Assembly: GCA_030789695.1 (NCBI GenBank)
Contig: CM061130.1
Coordinates: 8,113,860 to 8,177,859, forward strand
Length of the DNA: 64,000 nucleotides
From: Scilla litardierei
Lineage: Eukaryota > Streptophyta > Magnoliopsida > Asparagales > Asparagaceae
Direction of reading: 5' to 3'
Shown here: positions 33,550-44,369 of the stretch, one piece after another
Layout: each line of letters starts with the position of its first letter
Numbering within the stretch: the first letter of the stretch is position 1
Position numbers and translations under genes: made by a program
The notes under the pieces: generated by a model
What the model was told of the DNA's origin: nothing
Seen by the model: the letters and a program-made list of their open reading frames with translations, nothing else
Databases searched by the model: none

Positions 33550-33850
33550 AGATTAGGGCCCACTCTTGTGCAAACCCTAATCTAAGCCACTAGCATGAAG
33601 ATCGACATCATCGTCCAATCGCTCCTCGAGCCCACTCTCATGCAAACTCGAGTTACGATCTAAGTTGTGATAGTTCGTATTCGCCCAATCTCTTACAAAC
33701 GAATATGGGTATATGTTTATAATAGAAATCCTAGCTTTGGTCAAATCTCTTGCAAACCAAGTCTAGTGGATCTCGATTATAAACCTAAATCGAATATCTA
33801 GGCCTTCCCATCGATCGGAATCCAATCTCTTGCAAACCCCAAATCGATGG
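33550..33850 (-). repeat. Five constant-loop hairpins of Athila-B, left copy
   Basis: Minus-strand loops are variants of TTTGCAAGAGATTGG. Arms on the + strand: AGATTAGGG/CCCTAATCT (33550/33575), CTCGAG/CTCGAG (33625/33647), TATTCG/CGAATA (33678/33700), TTGG/CCAA extended by CTAG/CTAG (33731-33766), CCATCGAT/ATCGATGG (33808/33843). Order and surroundings match the five Athila-A hairpins, but most arm sequences differ. Confidence 0.85.
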
Positions 33851-34217
33851 AAATTCCTATCTATCTGTAATAAATCAATCACAACCTAACCCCTTTATCA
33901 ATTCCAGCAACATAGAGATTCATTCATCACAAATCCGAAGTTAGATCCATAGGGTTCATTCCTTTGCCCTAGAACAGCGAATCTACTCAAGCATAACAAT
34001 AACGATGGAGAAATCAATAAAAAACATTACTTGCATATATAAAGATATCAAATCAAAGATTCAAATAATAAGTACGAAGATACTTAGCTTTGATGAAGAA
34101 CTTCAATCCCAATACAAGCTTTTAGATCCAAGAGGGGGACTAGGGCATGGCCTAACCTCAAAAAAGTCTATAAGAAAACTTAATGGAACCCCCCCTCTAA
34201 TGACAGCTACAAACCTC

Positions 34218-34224
34218 TTATATA
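34218..34224 (-). promoter_or_regulatory. TATA box of the left Athila-B LTR
   Basis: Minus-strand TATATAA within GGGGCTATATAAGAGG. Same place relative to palindromes and hairpins as in Athila-A. Confidence 0.65.
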
Positions 34225-34317
34225 GCCCCCTCAAAACCATAGCAAAAACCCCTAAAAATCCTCTGAAACCCGTGCCCAAAATCAGATCTGCGCATAACTT
34301 AAGTTCTGGGCCAGCAG

Positions 34318-35075
34318 CGACTCGGCCGAATGGAAAGCTCACTCGGCCGAGTGAGAATTCCTGTAGAAACTCCAAAAAAACAGCACTCTGTCAAAACTAT
34401 CAAAAACTGGTCACTCGACTGAGTGGAAAGCTCACTCGACCGAGTGAAAGTGTCACTCGGCCGAGTGACACTGATATGCGAATTCCACTGCAGCATCAAC
34501 TTGCAGAAAGTATCTAGATTTCATCCGACCTCCGATTGATGCGTTATTGGCATTGTTGGAACTGTCATGAAGTCTGCTATCCATAAAAAATATGAGAAAA
34601 ATAATTTGTCCACTGAAATGATAACAGATTTCAAAAGAGTGGGAGGCTGTCGGAAAATCTGGGCGCTCGTGTCATCGGCGTCACTCGGTCGAGTGGGATT
34701 CTTCACTCGGGTGAGTGGACTTCTCTACTCGGCCGAGTATGGTCTTCTGACGTTCTCCCAAAATTCCAGAGAGTCTGCTTCGAAGTCAGGGTTTGGGCAC
34801 TCTGACGCTCTGCGTCACTCGGCCGAGTGGGATTCATCACCCGGCCGAGTGGGTCTTCTGCTGTGCTCCCCAGAATTTCAGAGAGTCTGGTTCGATTTCC
34901 TTCAGAAGTTGAACTCACTCGAGCGAGTGGAGTTCTCTACTCGGTCGAATGGAATTCACCACTCGACTGAGTGCATTGTGGTACTCAGGTCAGGCAGATG
35001 TTCTTCGTATCAGTCATACTCGGGCGAGTACACTGCTTCACTCGGGTGAGTAACTAGCGTGACTCGGCCGAGTGG
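34318..35075 (-). repeat. Palindrome array in U3 of the left Athila-B LTR
   Basis: More than fifteen CACTCGGCCGAGTG-type copies, including variants whose centre changes symmetrically or nearly so (CTCGACCGAG, CTCGAGCGAG, CTCGACTGAG, CTCGGGCGAG). All lie upstream of the minus-strand TATA box. Confidence 0.75.
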
Positions 35076-35378
35076 CATGTTTCTGGAATCCTTCCTTCTC
35101 CTCCTCGCCTCCTCGACGATTCTATCGATCTTCTTCTTCTCCCGCTCATCGTCCAGCGCCGTTAGCTCTTCAATAAGGCCATGAGCGATGCTTCAATACG
35201 CGTATAAGTCATTTAGGCTCATTTTTGCTCCCGATTGCTCCATATTTCCTGAAATCAGACGAAAACAAGAAATATTGAAAAGTAACGAAATATCGTCGAA
35301 TAATAATGAAAATCGCAATATGAGCAATTGAAATGGCATGCAAATATTCAGAAAAAGGTGTAAAATATGGACCGATCA

Positions 35379-35393
35379 AAATCCCCCAAGTTT
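35379..35393 (-). other. Polypurine tract of Athila-B
   Basis: Minus-strand AAACTTGGGGGATTT directly before the LTR start. Confidence 0.78.
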
Positions 35394-37215
35394 ACCTATT
35401 TCTCGTCCTCGAGGAAGATAAGTAGAGAGACGAACTCGGGAAATGAAAAAAAGGAAATGAAATGAAAGAAAAAGAATACGAAGTGGAAGGGGTCGCTAGG
35501 TTATTTTCTCAGATCTCTATCCATTAGCTACACATCACGATAACTCGAAAAATACAAATCAAACGCTATAAAGATCTCATGTCTTACTTAAACATGGTAC
35601 TTGCAAGCTTTTAAGAACAACACAAGGGACTCTCTAAATTCGTACAATCAATTCATATCCACATCACGTATTTCATAGAATTTAATAAACAAATCATTGG
35701 CGACGCACTTTTCAATCAAGAGTTATAACAGAAGCATATAAAAATCACACCAAGCATGCAATAGAGAATGTAATAAGTGGCATGTCATTCACATTTTCAT
35801 ATCAATTCATAAGAAATCTCCATAACTAAAGTATTTTCCTAAGTTTCATCATTATCAAACTTCCCCATTCGTGCACTTCTCCACTCTAATGTCGCACTCA
35901 CTCATATGGTCAAGTGAATTCACCCCAAGCTTAGCTTGAGGCATTGCATCTAAAGAAATATGATAGTAGAAAATGAGATTTTACCTTAGTTTTTCCAAGT
36001 GTTTAGTGGCTCCAATAATAAGATAGAGAAATATCTTTCTTTTTCTTTTTGAACTTTTTGTTTCTCGTTTTTCTTTTTGGATTTTTGCAGGAGCTATATG
36101 ATTTGTATTTTTGGTTTTTGGCTCCTTTTTGGCTTTTGGACTTTTTGGAGCTAACTTTTCTTTTGTATGGAGTTTTGGAAAATAGATGCGATATAAGTAG
36201 CTTTAGGAGGTGAACTTAAGTGATATGTAGAGAATAAAAGATATTTGTGAAGAAAGAAATAATTTAACACTCGGTTCACTCTAAGATGTGCACAAATGGT
36301 TCAGTAAAATAATACATCAACTAAATTCATATGTAAGCTTAGATATTCTCAATCATTTCAGTAAATAGTGAAGTCAAGCAATAAAGGGTACAATCATATC
36401 AGGCATGCAAGAGAAGGTGAATAGGACAATAAGGCAGATGCTTTCGATATACAATTGATGCGTGAATCTTGGTGCACTTCCAACAAAAGCATACTAAACA
36501 CTAATCCATACATCCAGCTTCGATTAATATCATGCAATCACTTAGAGGAGTCATCAAGAGAAATAGATTTGCAAGCACTTGTGAATAACAAGACTATGGA
36601 ATGCTCTAGGTAGCTTGGCAAGGAATAATAAGCATCATGATGGTTGCTAAAGCAATAAGAGATATCGTCATACAAAATTCATCTAGCGGAAGAAGAGAAA
36701 AGGAAAATAAAGAAATAAAAGAAAAAGAGAGGAAAGAAAAGAAAAACAAGCACACAATATGCTGCATGAACACACATAGAAGAAAAATAAAATGGTAAAT
36801 TCAAAAAGATGATGCAAAATTTTTGAAAAATTCTAAAAATCCTAAAATAAAGTAAAAATGCAACTAATGCATCTAAATGGCATGGAAATGCACTCCCCCA
36901 AGCTTAAACTTCATATTGTCCTCAATGCGATCATAATGGAATAATATGAGGAACAACGATAAATGTGAGGGAGGTGAATGAAAAGTGATGAAATGAATGA
37001 CATGAAATCCTAATGCAACTACATGCTCATGCAATGATGCATGAGAGTGCCTTCCCCCAAACTTATACCAAACAATCCTATTCAAGTGACTTAATCAAAA
37101 ATGTCACAGCTTCACTAAGCGAGATCCAGTCAAATGAATAAGAAAGTAAGGTTTCACTTGAAAGAAATGCTCGATGGTGGTGAGCAAAAGGATGTAGCGT
37201 ATCAAAATATGAAGA
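35394..37215 (-). other. 3' untranslated region of Athila-B
   Basis: AT-rich and non-coding, with poly-purine/pyrimidine runs and reverse-strand AGCTTGGGG-like tracts near 35932, 36893 and 37052. It is the diverged counterpart of the Athila-A 3' UTR. Confidence 0.65.
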
Positions 37216-37235
37216 GGGATATATATATATATATA

Positions 37236-37613
37236 GGGCAATCTTCCATTGCGAAAAAATGGTGCGAAAGCCCGTGCGAAAACATTTTTTTTATTTTTTT
37301 GAATTTTTTTTTCAAAATTTCTTTTTTTGATGTTTAATCCATACAAATATATACCCCAGGGAAAATAATGGGTGAACCCGTTGGGCATTAGAGCACCCAT
37401 CCACCAGTTACAAATTTAACGGTCTCAAAACGTGCGAATTTGATGAAATGCCTTGATCGAAGGCCAAATGACATTATTTCTCAACCATTATTTTTTGAGG
37501 GGGGTATAACAACATATGATGAGGGTGGAAAAAAGAATTTTTGAAAAAAAAAATTTCAAAAAAAAGATAAAAACATTTTCGCACCGTGCGAAATGTTCTC
37601 ATTTGAAAATTTT

Positions 37614-37614
<1 letters not shown>
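37236..37614. mobile_element. MITE-like element in a TA-rich site
   Basis: About 379 bases with imperfect terminal inverted repeats of about 80-90 bases. The left end contains GTGCGAAAACATTTTTTTTA and the reversed right end GTGCGAAAATGTTTTTATC; both then run into long T tracts. TA repeats flank both sides, so the exact TSD cannot be told. No coding capacity. Confidence 0.6.

Positions 37615-37656
<42 letters not shown>
37615..37656. repeat. (TA)n microsatellite
   Basis: An almost pure TA run of about 40 bases. A shorter TA run lies at 50834-50847 on the far side of the Helitron, as expected if the Helitron inserted into one TA microsatellite. Confidence 0.85.
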
Positions 37657-37658
<2 letters not shown>

Positions 37659-38077
37659 TATAAAACAGGACCTTTTTTGAATCTTATCATACTAGGACAA
37701 ATATTTATCCTACGTGGCAAGCAAAAGCTGACTAGGATAAACTTAAATGATGACTAGGATGGGTTTGGGGGAATTTTGTAATTTAAAAACTCAAACATTT
37801 GAAAACTCAAAGCTTAACCAAACTTTAAGAGGGGGAAAACCAAATTGGGGAAAACCAAACTCGGTTCCCCAAAAAATTTGAAAACACCAGCAAACTTTAA
37901 GAGGGGGGAAACCAAAAAACTGGGGGGAAATTTTGTTTGCTTATTTCGGGCCACCAGCAAAATCATCCCGTTCTCCCCCCTCTCTCTTCCCCCCTCCATC
38001 TCTCCCTCCCTCCCCCAAAAACCTCATATCAAGGCCATACACAAACGCAACGACCTCCGGAGCTCAAAAGGCCGATG

Positions 38078-38400
38078 GTGAAGCAGCTGATGAGCTACGA
38101 TCCTGGGGAGTAGACGGAGGTGCTCCGCAGAGAGTATCTACTCCTCATCGATGGTTTCTTCTCCATCCCCTTCCCCTCCCTTCTCCGCTTCACCACTTAC
38201 GGCAGGGCCCCTCAGTTAATTATTCCCAATTGATCATTATCATTATTGGTATGGTTTTCCAATTGATCATTATTGGCTTTTGATCTGGTGTTCCAATTGA
38301 TCAATTCACTGCTAGGCCCGGAAGAAGGTGGCGAATGAGGACAGAAGAGAAAAAGAGGAGGATATGTTAAACGAAGGAGAAGGCGGAGGATATGTTAGGT
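38078..38400 (+). pseudogene. Captured cytochrome P450 fragment, CYP90A/CPD-like
   Basis: Translation gives MVKQLMSYDPGE, a stop where tryptophan is expected, then [20 protein letters not shown] and later ARKKVAN...REKEEDML. VKQLMS(F/Y)DPGEW and the following EGFFSLPLP-type segment are typical of CYP90A (CPD), a brassinosteroid-pathway P450 of the endoplasmic reticulum. Only a middle piece is present. It lacks the haem-binding cysteine region, has a stop and frame changes near 38190-38310, and cannot be functional. The family call rests on memory of the motif. Confidence 0.62.
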
Positions 38401-39118
38401 GACCCTTGCTGTCAAATTCCTAACGGAGACCCCTCCTGCTCTTGCTCTCCTCAAGGTTATCCTCCTCATCCTTCCCATTCCAGCATTTCTCTAAGCATGG
38501 CCATGTGATTAGAACTGAAAATCTCCTGAGCCCCTCACATTTCTCTAAGCATGACCATCATTTTGATTCTAAGCTTTTAACGATCATTGATTTTCAAGCA
38601 TTTACAGGTTGTTGGTTCTAGGCTCAGGCTCAGGCTCAGGCTCAGGATGTGGCTGGTTCACTTCTGCAGGTTATTGGTTCTGATTACTATGGTTCTGGTT
38701 GCCGACCCCAGCATTACCTTCAGATTGGTCGAAAATCATGGAAGAATGAAAAATTTGTCAGATATAATACTAATATGCTTAAAAACAAGTGTTTTTTATT
38801 CATGGATCTGGTAAAAAACAAGCAATTTTTATTCATGGATCTGGTAACAAGATCCTATCATCTTATAAGAATAGATACACGTATCTCTCTCATCCCAAAT
38901 TTGCTTCAATAAATACATGGTTGGCTGAATTAACATAAATTGATATTCGAGTTGTTGAATTTACACAAGTTTATAATAGTAGGGATCGTAGATAATTTGA
39001 GGATTCTGATTGCATCATATCAGCATGGATTTAGGCCATAAAAATTTTGATTGTCTTATGTGGCTCCAGCATTATGCTCAAGATTATATCAATAACTCTA
39101 ACAATTTACAATCAAGAA
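38190..39118. other. Helitron interior, P450 tail and unassigned sequence
   Basis: Beyond the P450 fragment I recognise no gene. There is a short tandem AGGCTC repeat near 38620-38646, and short direct repeats of a 38-base unit near 38788-38845. Confidence 0.4.
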
Positions 39119-39136
39119 TTATATTAGCTCAATTAT

Positions 39137-39332
39137 TTTCAGGTCAAATCCGTGGTTCTTGAGCTCTCTGTATTCTTGGCACATGGCGCAGAGCTCGCAG
39201 TAGCAATGGAGGAGACAGTCGATGCAAGGGCTCTCCGTCAAGTTGTACTGACCCCTCATCTTTGATCGATAAATGCACGAGTATATGCAGTGGCAGCATG
39301 TAAACCACTCCAGAAGTGCATACAGGGCTCCG
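39137..39332 (-). pseudogene. Captured PLAC8-family fragment (PCR/cell number regulator type)
   Basis: The minus-strand frame reads [50 protein letters not shown] and [10 protein letters not shown]. [19 protein letters not shown] is the signature of PLAC8 proteins of the plant cadmium resistance / fw2.2 type, small cysteine-rich membrane proteins. The exon seems to start after a TTCACAG acceptor near 39333. The N-terminal part with the CC...CPC motif is missing, so this is a fragment. It is the only captured piece found on the minus strand of the Helitron. Confidence 0.8.
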
Positions 39333-39429
39333 CTGTGAACATATGAGGATATTGCTTCAGTAAATTCATGTACCCTATCAAAGGCAGAGATAAATTTATC
39401 ATAATTATAGGGGCACTGCATCAAAAGGT

Positions 39430-41775
39430 TTTTTTAGCATGGTGAAGAAGCAAGGGAGGAAGAGGTATCTGCATACATATTTTTTTTTAATATCCATGGG
39501 ACAGACCTTATTTATTATACTGACAATGCATGCTTTACTGCTGGGAAGTCTATGTATTTTTGCTCTTCTAATGTCTATTATAGATATGTTATGCTCTTTG
39601 ATCGGTAAAAATCTTATGATTTTCTTTTAAGCACCAGTGAGTGCACCTTCCTTCTTCCTTTGTTTGAATGGACCTGGGGACATATTTTGTTTCACGAATC
39701 ATTACCAAAAAAGTAACAAAAACTAAAACCCAGTCATCAAACATTCATTATATAAGATGCTTTTCAACTACAACCTTGCATCATCTGCTACCCAAAACGA
39801 GCTCTTGAAACCAGCAACTTGCAACCTACGCTTCAAATGATGCATAACGTTTTGGTTTAAATCATGACTGATTTCTATATGGACCTGGGGACATATTTTG
39901 TTTCATGAATCATTACCAAATCATGACTGTATTAAGTGGTGCCTGCCTTGATCTTGGGGAAGAGCAGGTATGCTTTTTGAGTTTATGTTTTTCTTCATCT
40001 TGGTGTTCTAAAAACATGATTTTGTGTGTTGGGTAATCTTCTAAAAACATGATTTTGTGTGTTGTCTCTAATTGCCATGATCAGACATGAATTATTGTAT
40101 TTCTCGAATCAAACGTGAATATTGTACATTGATATATGTCATGTGTAAATGTCTCAAATTAGTTATTTTTAATCTTATAGATTTCAAAGATTTGTATGTT
40201 CTATGTTCTGAATCAAATTGAGTTGAATTTTGATTGGATGTGTGAGGTTTTAAAGGAGGAATTGTGTTGGAATTTGTGGTTGTTTAATTTCATAGAGAGC
40301 AAAGTAATTCTATGGAAAGTTTAATTACCAAGGTAGAATGACTTATATCTATGGAAAATGTAATTCTCAAGGTAGAATGATTTCATTTTTCCGTATGGTT
40401 AAAAGCATTACTACAGCCACCTCAATGTTTGTTTTATCTGAACATAAAAAAATAGTATGATTTTCCTTCAAATTTGGTACATTATCTGAACAATGATGTT
40501 TTTGTAACAACGGCAGCAATAGTATGATTTTCCTTCAAATTTTTCTCTCTCCAGGTTCTTTTCATCGTCTATTCTTATATTTGCTAGGAAAATTCTTGCA
40601 ACAGAAATATTTTTTTGTCTATTTAGTGTTCTGATTTGACTATCTCATTGATTTCTCCAGGTTATTTACACTTAAGATGCTATCCTTTATCCTTTGGAAT
40701 TGGCATGTTCTTATTTCTCATCTAATTGTTGATTATGCCAATTAGAGATGTGGTGTCATAAATCAATTTTTTACAACATCCACGGGCAGGTGGGTCGGTC
40801 AGCGAGTAGGTGGGTAAGTGAGGGAACTAAAGACAGAACTTTGTTTTCCATTTGATAACAATCTAATGTGAAAAACAAATTCAGATTAGAAAAATAAAAA
40901 TTATTGATTTTAACTAAATTAAATTAAATTATTTGTATTATAGCATTTGAAAAGCATATTCAGAAATTTAGCTAATACATTTTTGTGCTGGTAAGATGAA
41001 AAGGATTTAAATATAGAGACTGATTTTGATCATTGGAAGAGTTTCGACATATGTGTGACTTCATGGTCACTTTTTGTCCATTGGGTTGATTTGCTATGCT
41101 TGCTCAATTGTTTTGAATTTTACTATCTTAATTTGTTTCTCAATTGAAAACGATGAAAAAAATGGTCAATCAACAATAAATTGAATTGACGATTTTTCTT
41201 ATTTTCATCTTGCAGGCTTCACCTATAGAAAGTTCTGTCTCTAATTTACGACGATTCTTCCTGGCCTCAACAGTCTAAATCTGGAAAGTAAGCTCTCACC
41301 ATCTCTAAAATCTCTCCATCTCTATGCTATCAAGAAATATTTCCACTGTTCCCAAGAATTATAGCATATAGTTAAATCCACCCAATAAAAGAACTATTTT
41401 TACTGGAATTTGTCGATTTATCCTCATTGCTAAGATTAGAATTATTAATGGTTAGTCAGAATATAATGAGGGTTCATCACATTTATAATGATATGGATAC
41501 GTTCTAAATTAAATTTAAAAGTGTAGTATTGATTAGGAGCTGCCTTCAGGTTTTTATCAAATATTTGCATAAATTGAATGTATTAAATGAGAGTAACATA
41601 GATGAGCATCTCTTGCCCTAAAAAATTGAATTTTCCACTTCTTTTTACGATGATAGAAAAGAAGTTGGTTATAAGACCAAGTTGAAGAAAGTCATGGTAA
41701 TGTCTCAGTTTCATCATTCATTCTTTCTTTCTTTTAAGCCAATTACGCCTGATTTTTGTTTCTTAATAAAATTGG
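39430..41775. other. Helitron interior, unassigned intron-like sequence
   Basis: AT-rich, T-rich on the + strand, intron-like. A short possible exon lies at about 41221-41287 (acceptor TTGCAG, donor GTAAG), but its translation matches nothing I know. Confidence 0.4.
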
Positions 41776-41778
41776 AAG

Positions 41779-42280
41779 GTCGATCTGATGGTTAACAAAA
41801 TGAGAAGCAATGAAGATTTTGGGCCACTATTGCTGAAGCCTCTCCTTAGGGTGACTTTCTTCATCCCTTGCAACGTCCACGGCAATTCGAACAATAGCGA
41901 ATGCAACATGTACTGCTTGGATTGTACATGGAGTGCGCTCTGTACATATTGCACCATCCTCATAAAAATCTTCATGTTGTCCAGGTTGCTTGCTTTCTCA
42001 TTTTCTTCACAATTAAAATAGTTTTTGTTGGATTCTAACAATTGATGGTCATTGTCTGGTTCTTCGTTTAGATTTAGAGGTCATCTTACAACAATGTGAT
42101 TAAGGTCTCCAAGGTGTCAAAATTCATCGACATCTCCTGTGTTCAGACCTACATTATCAACACTCCAAGATCATGTTCCTCAACGAATAACCTAGGCTGG
42201 GCAAAGGTGTTACCAACAACCACAAGATTTGTTGCCGGAGTCTGCTCGATTCTTTCCAATTTTGTTCTCTGGGATGCAAG
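41779..42280 (+). pseudogene. Captured PLATZ transcription factor fragment
   Basis: Exon a (to about 41981) reads LLLKPLLRVTFFIPCNVHG, then SECNMYCLDCTWSALCTYC, then HPHKNLHVVQ after a frame change. Exon b (from about 42076) reads RSSYNNVIKVSKVSKFID, VQTYIIN, and after a second frame change FLNE...KGVTNNHKICCRSLL and FCSLGCK. These are the zinc-binding blocks of PLATZ proteins, plant-specific A/T-rich DNA-binding regulators. An intron-like gap of about 95 bases separates the exons. Two frameshifts make it non-functional. Confidence 0.85.
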
Positions 42281-42289
42281 GTTTGCAAT

Positions 42290-43085
42290 GCTACTATGTG
42301 TTTCAGGCATTGAGCTATTTGTTATTTTCTTTTTAGCAATGCTAAGCTAGCAAGGATTACAATTCTTTGTTGCCTATTTGTTAGTTATGAGTACTAATCG
42401 GTATAGTATCGTGTCAGATGTTATTTTAAATGTTGGTTATAACACTATTGTCACTATGAATCTATAAGTTAACCTGCTATGTATTGTAGAAAGTCAGAGC
42501 AATTGGTGCTAGGAAGATGAATCATCTGTAAACTTAGATATTGTTCTTGCCAATTTCTACTTCTTAGGTATTTCTTTCAATTTTTTGGTGCTTCATGGGA
42601 AATGATTGTTCTATATGTAGTACTTACATCATTAGATTATGGAACTCATTGTTGCTTATGGCACGTGATCTATTGTTGCTCAAGCACGCAATGGATCTCT
42701 CCATGAAGCAGGATTACCTTCACATGGAGCGCCATGTTTTTAAATTCTGCTCATTTATATATTTTTTGGGATTTATTGTTGAATACATATGATGTCTTAA
42801 ATCAATTATGTCAAGCTGATGGATGTTGCTTGGTGTGATTTGCAGTATATGCTTCAATGCAAACATGAAAAAATTTCTTATGTTTGGAGGAGAATAACGA
42901 TGATTAAGAAAAATATATTGTTGGCCATATTGAATAAATGACTTCGACCATTTTTTTTAAAAATAAAAATGCTCTCTTTTGGTTGTCTTTAGATCAATTT
43001 TGATGGATTTCGTTAATTGTGATTGAAAATTGAATTTTCCCATGTTGGTTTTAGGTGTTTGAATTGATGAAGAAGAAGGAATTTT
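42290..43085. other. Helitron interior between PLATZ and SnRK2 fragments
   Basis: AT-rich, no protein motif recognised. Confidence 0.4.
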
Positions 43086-43255
43086 GGGGTGGCCAAGTTG
43101 GTTGTGGCAGTTTTGGGGTGGCCAAATATTGAAGGAGATTGCTTTGGGCAAATCTGGGGTAGCCAAATTGGTCAGGGATCTGTGGTCCGAATAGATCTAT
43201 GCTGTCAAGTTCATTAAGAGATGAGAGAAGGTCTAAGCTCTTCTTGCAACTCTTT
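43086..43255 (+). pseudogene. Captured SnRK2 kinase fragment: glycine-rich loop exon
   Basis: Reads GKSGVAKLVRDLWSE, a stop, then IYAVKFIKR, a stop, then EK. This matches the SnRK2 start G-x-G-x-FGVAKLVRD...AVKYIERGEK with the ATP-binding lysine in VKFI. The TTTGGGGTGGCCAA block that encodes FGVAK is repeated twice just upstream (from about 43083). A plausible donor, GAAG/GTCTAAG, follows. Confidence 0.75.
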
Positions 43256-43572
43256 CGATCTGTTCTATTATGTGAACTGGGTTTTGGGTTGAGATTCTAC
43301 TTTTAAAACAAATTTTGGAATATTGGTTTTGTTTGTTTTTATTTTCATATTCAAGTCTGCTTAAAAATCAGCGCGATACGAATTCTATACAAGTTCTTGG
43401 TGGCTTAATGGTTTACTATTTGTTTTCAAAGTAAAAAATGGGTTTTCTAAATTCCCTATTGCAGTTTGGAATTTTTATTCAAAATCAAAGTTTGACAGTT
43501 GTTTGTTCTTGGGTTCATGACTATTAACATCAGTATTTGATTAATTTCTTTTTCTGAATTTTTTCCTGATAA

Positions 43573-43652
43573 GCAGATAGATGAGAATGTGCAGATGGAG
43601 ATCATGAATCATAAATTGTTGGGGCATCCAAATATAGTATGGTTTAAATAGG
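43573..43652 (+). pseudogene. SnRK2 exon 2, copy 1
   Basis: After an acceptor-like TAAGCAG it reads IDENVQMEIMNHKLLGHPNI and then VWFK, the SnRK2 ENVQREIxNHRSLRHPNIVRFKE block. A stop follows VWFK. Confidence 0.82.
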
Positions 43653-44057
43653 CAGGTCTAATTTTTACTTTGTTTCATGATATTTTACTCGAATATAGAA
43701 GAAACCTTTTGATTTTAAGCATTTTGTGGTTGTACTATGTTTTATTATTATTATTGAATAATTATTGTTGCTTACAATTATTGAAAGGTGATGTCCATTC
43801 TCATCTTTAGTTTTTAAGTCCATTATGCTTCCTATTTTCATTGCTTTCAGAATCTGGACATTTCTTGCTAAGTTTAATACTAACAACTCCCATCAATATT
43901 TAGATAGAAACTTTTTTCTTTGATTATTATTGATTTGTCATTTAAGACATTGATTTGAGCATCAGTAATATATAAAGGATCACTTTCAGTTGGCTTTTGG
44001 TTATTCACATCATTATTTGATTTTGATGTCTTTGTTTAATTTTTTTTCCCCTAATAA

Positions 44058-44145
44058 CAGATACATGAGCATGTCAGTGGGAGATCATGAACCATAGATC
44101 ACCAAGGCTTCCAAATATAGTAAGATTTAAGGAAGCAAGTCTATT
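44058..44145 (+). pseudogene. SnRK2 exon 2, copy 2
   Basis: The same exon again, about 490 bases later: IHEHVS, a frame change, then EIMNHRSPRLPNIVRFKEA. Introns on both sides are duplicated with it, so this is a tandem duplication inside the captured DNA. Confidence 0.8.
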
Positions 44146-44369
44146 TTTTGTCTGTTTCATGATATTTTAACTGAATATAAAAGAAACCTTTTGATTTTAA
44201 ACATTTGTGGTTATGCTCTATATTATTATTATTATTATTAAATAATTATTGTTGCTAACAATTATTGAAAGGCGACGTCCATTCTCATCTTCAGTTTTTA
44301 ATGCCATTAAATCTCCTATTTTCATTACTTTCAGAATCTGGACATTATCCGACTAAGTTTAACGTTCAC

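Larger units (their letters stand above)
33153..35378 (-). repeat. 3' LTR of Athila-B (left copy)
   Basis: 2226 bp. On the minus strand it runs from TGATCGGTCC to CGATCA. It contains palindromes at 34318-35075, a TATA box at 34218-34224 and the hairpin array at 33550-33850. Confidence 0.88.
43524..44365 (+). repeat. Tandem duplication containing the SnRK2 exon
   Basis: Units at about 43524-43876 and 44010-44365 align along their length, including the shared ATTATTGAAAGG and CTTTCAGAATCTGGACATT stretches. The units have diverged noticeably, so the duplication is not recent. Confidence 0.72.
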
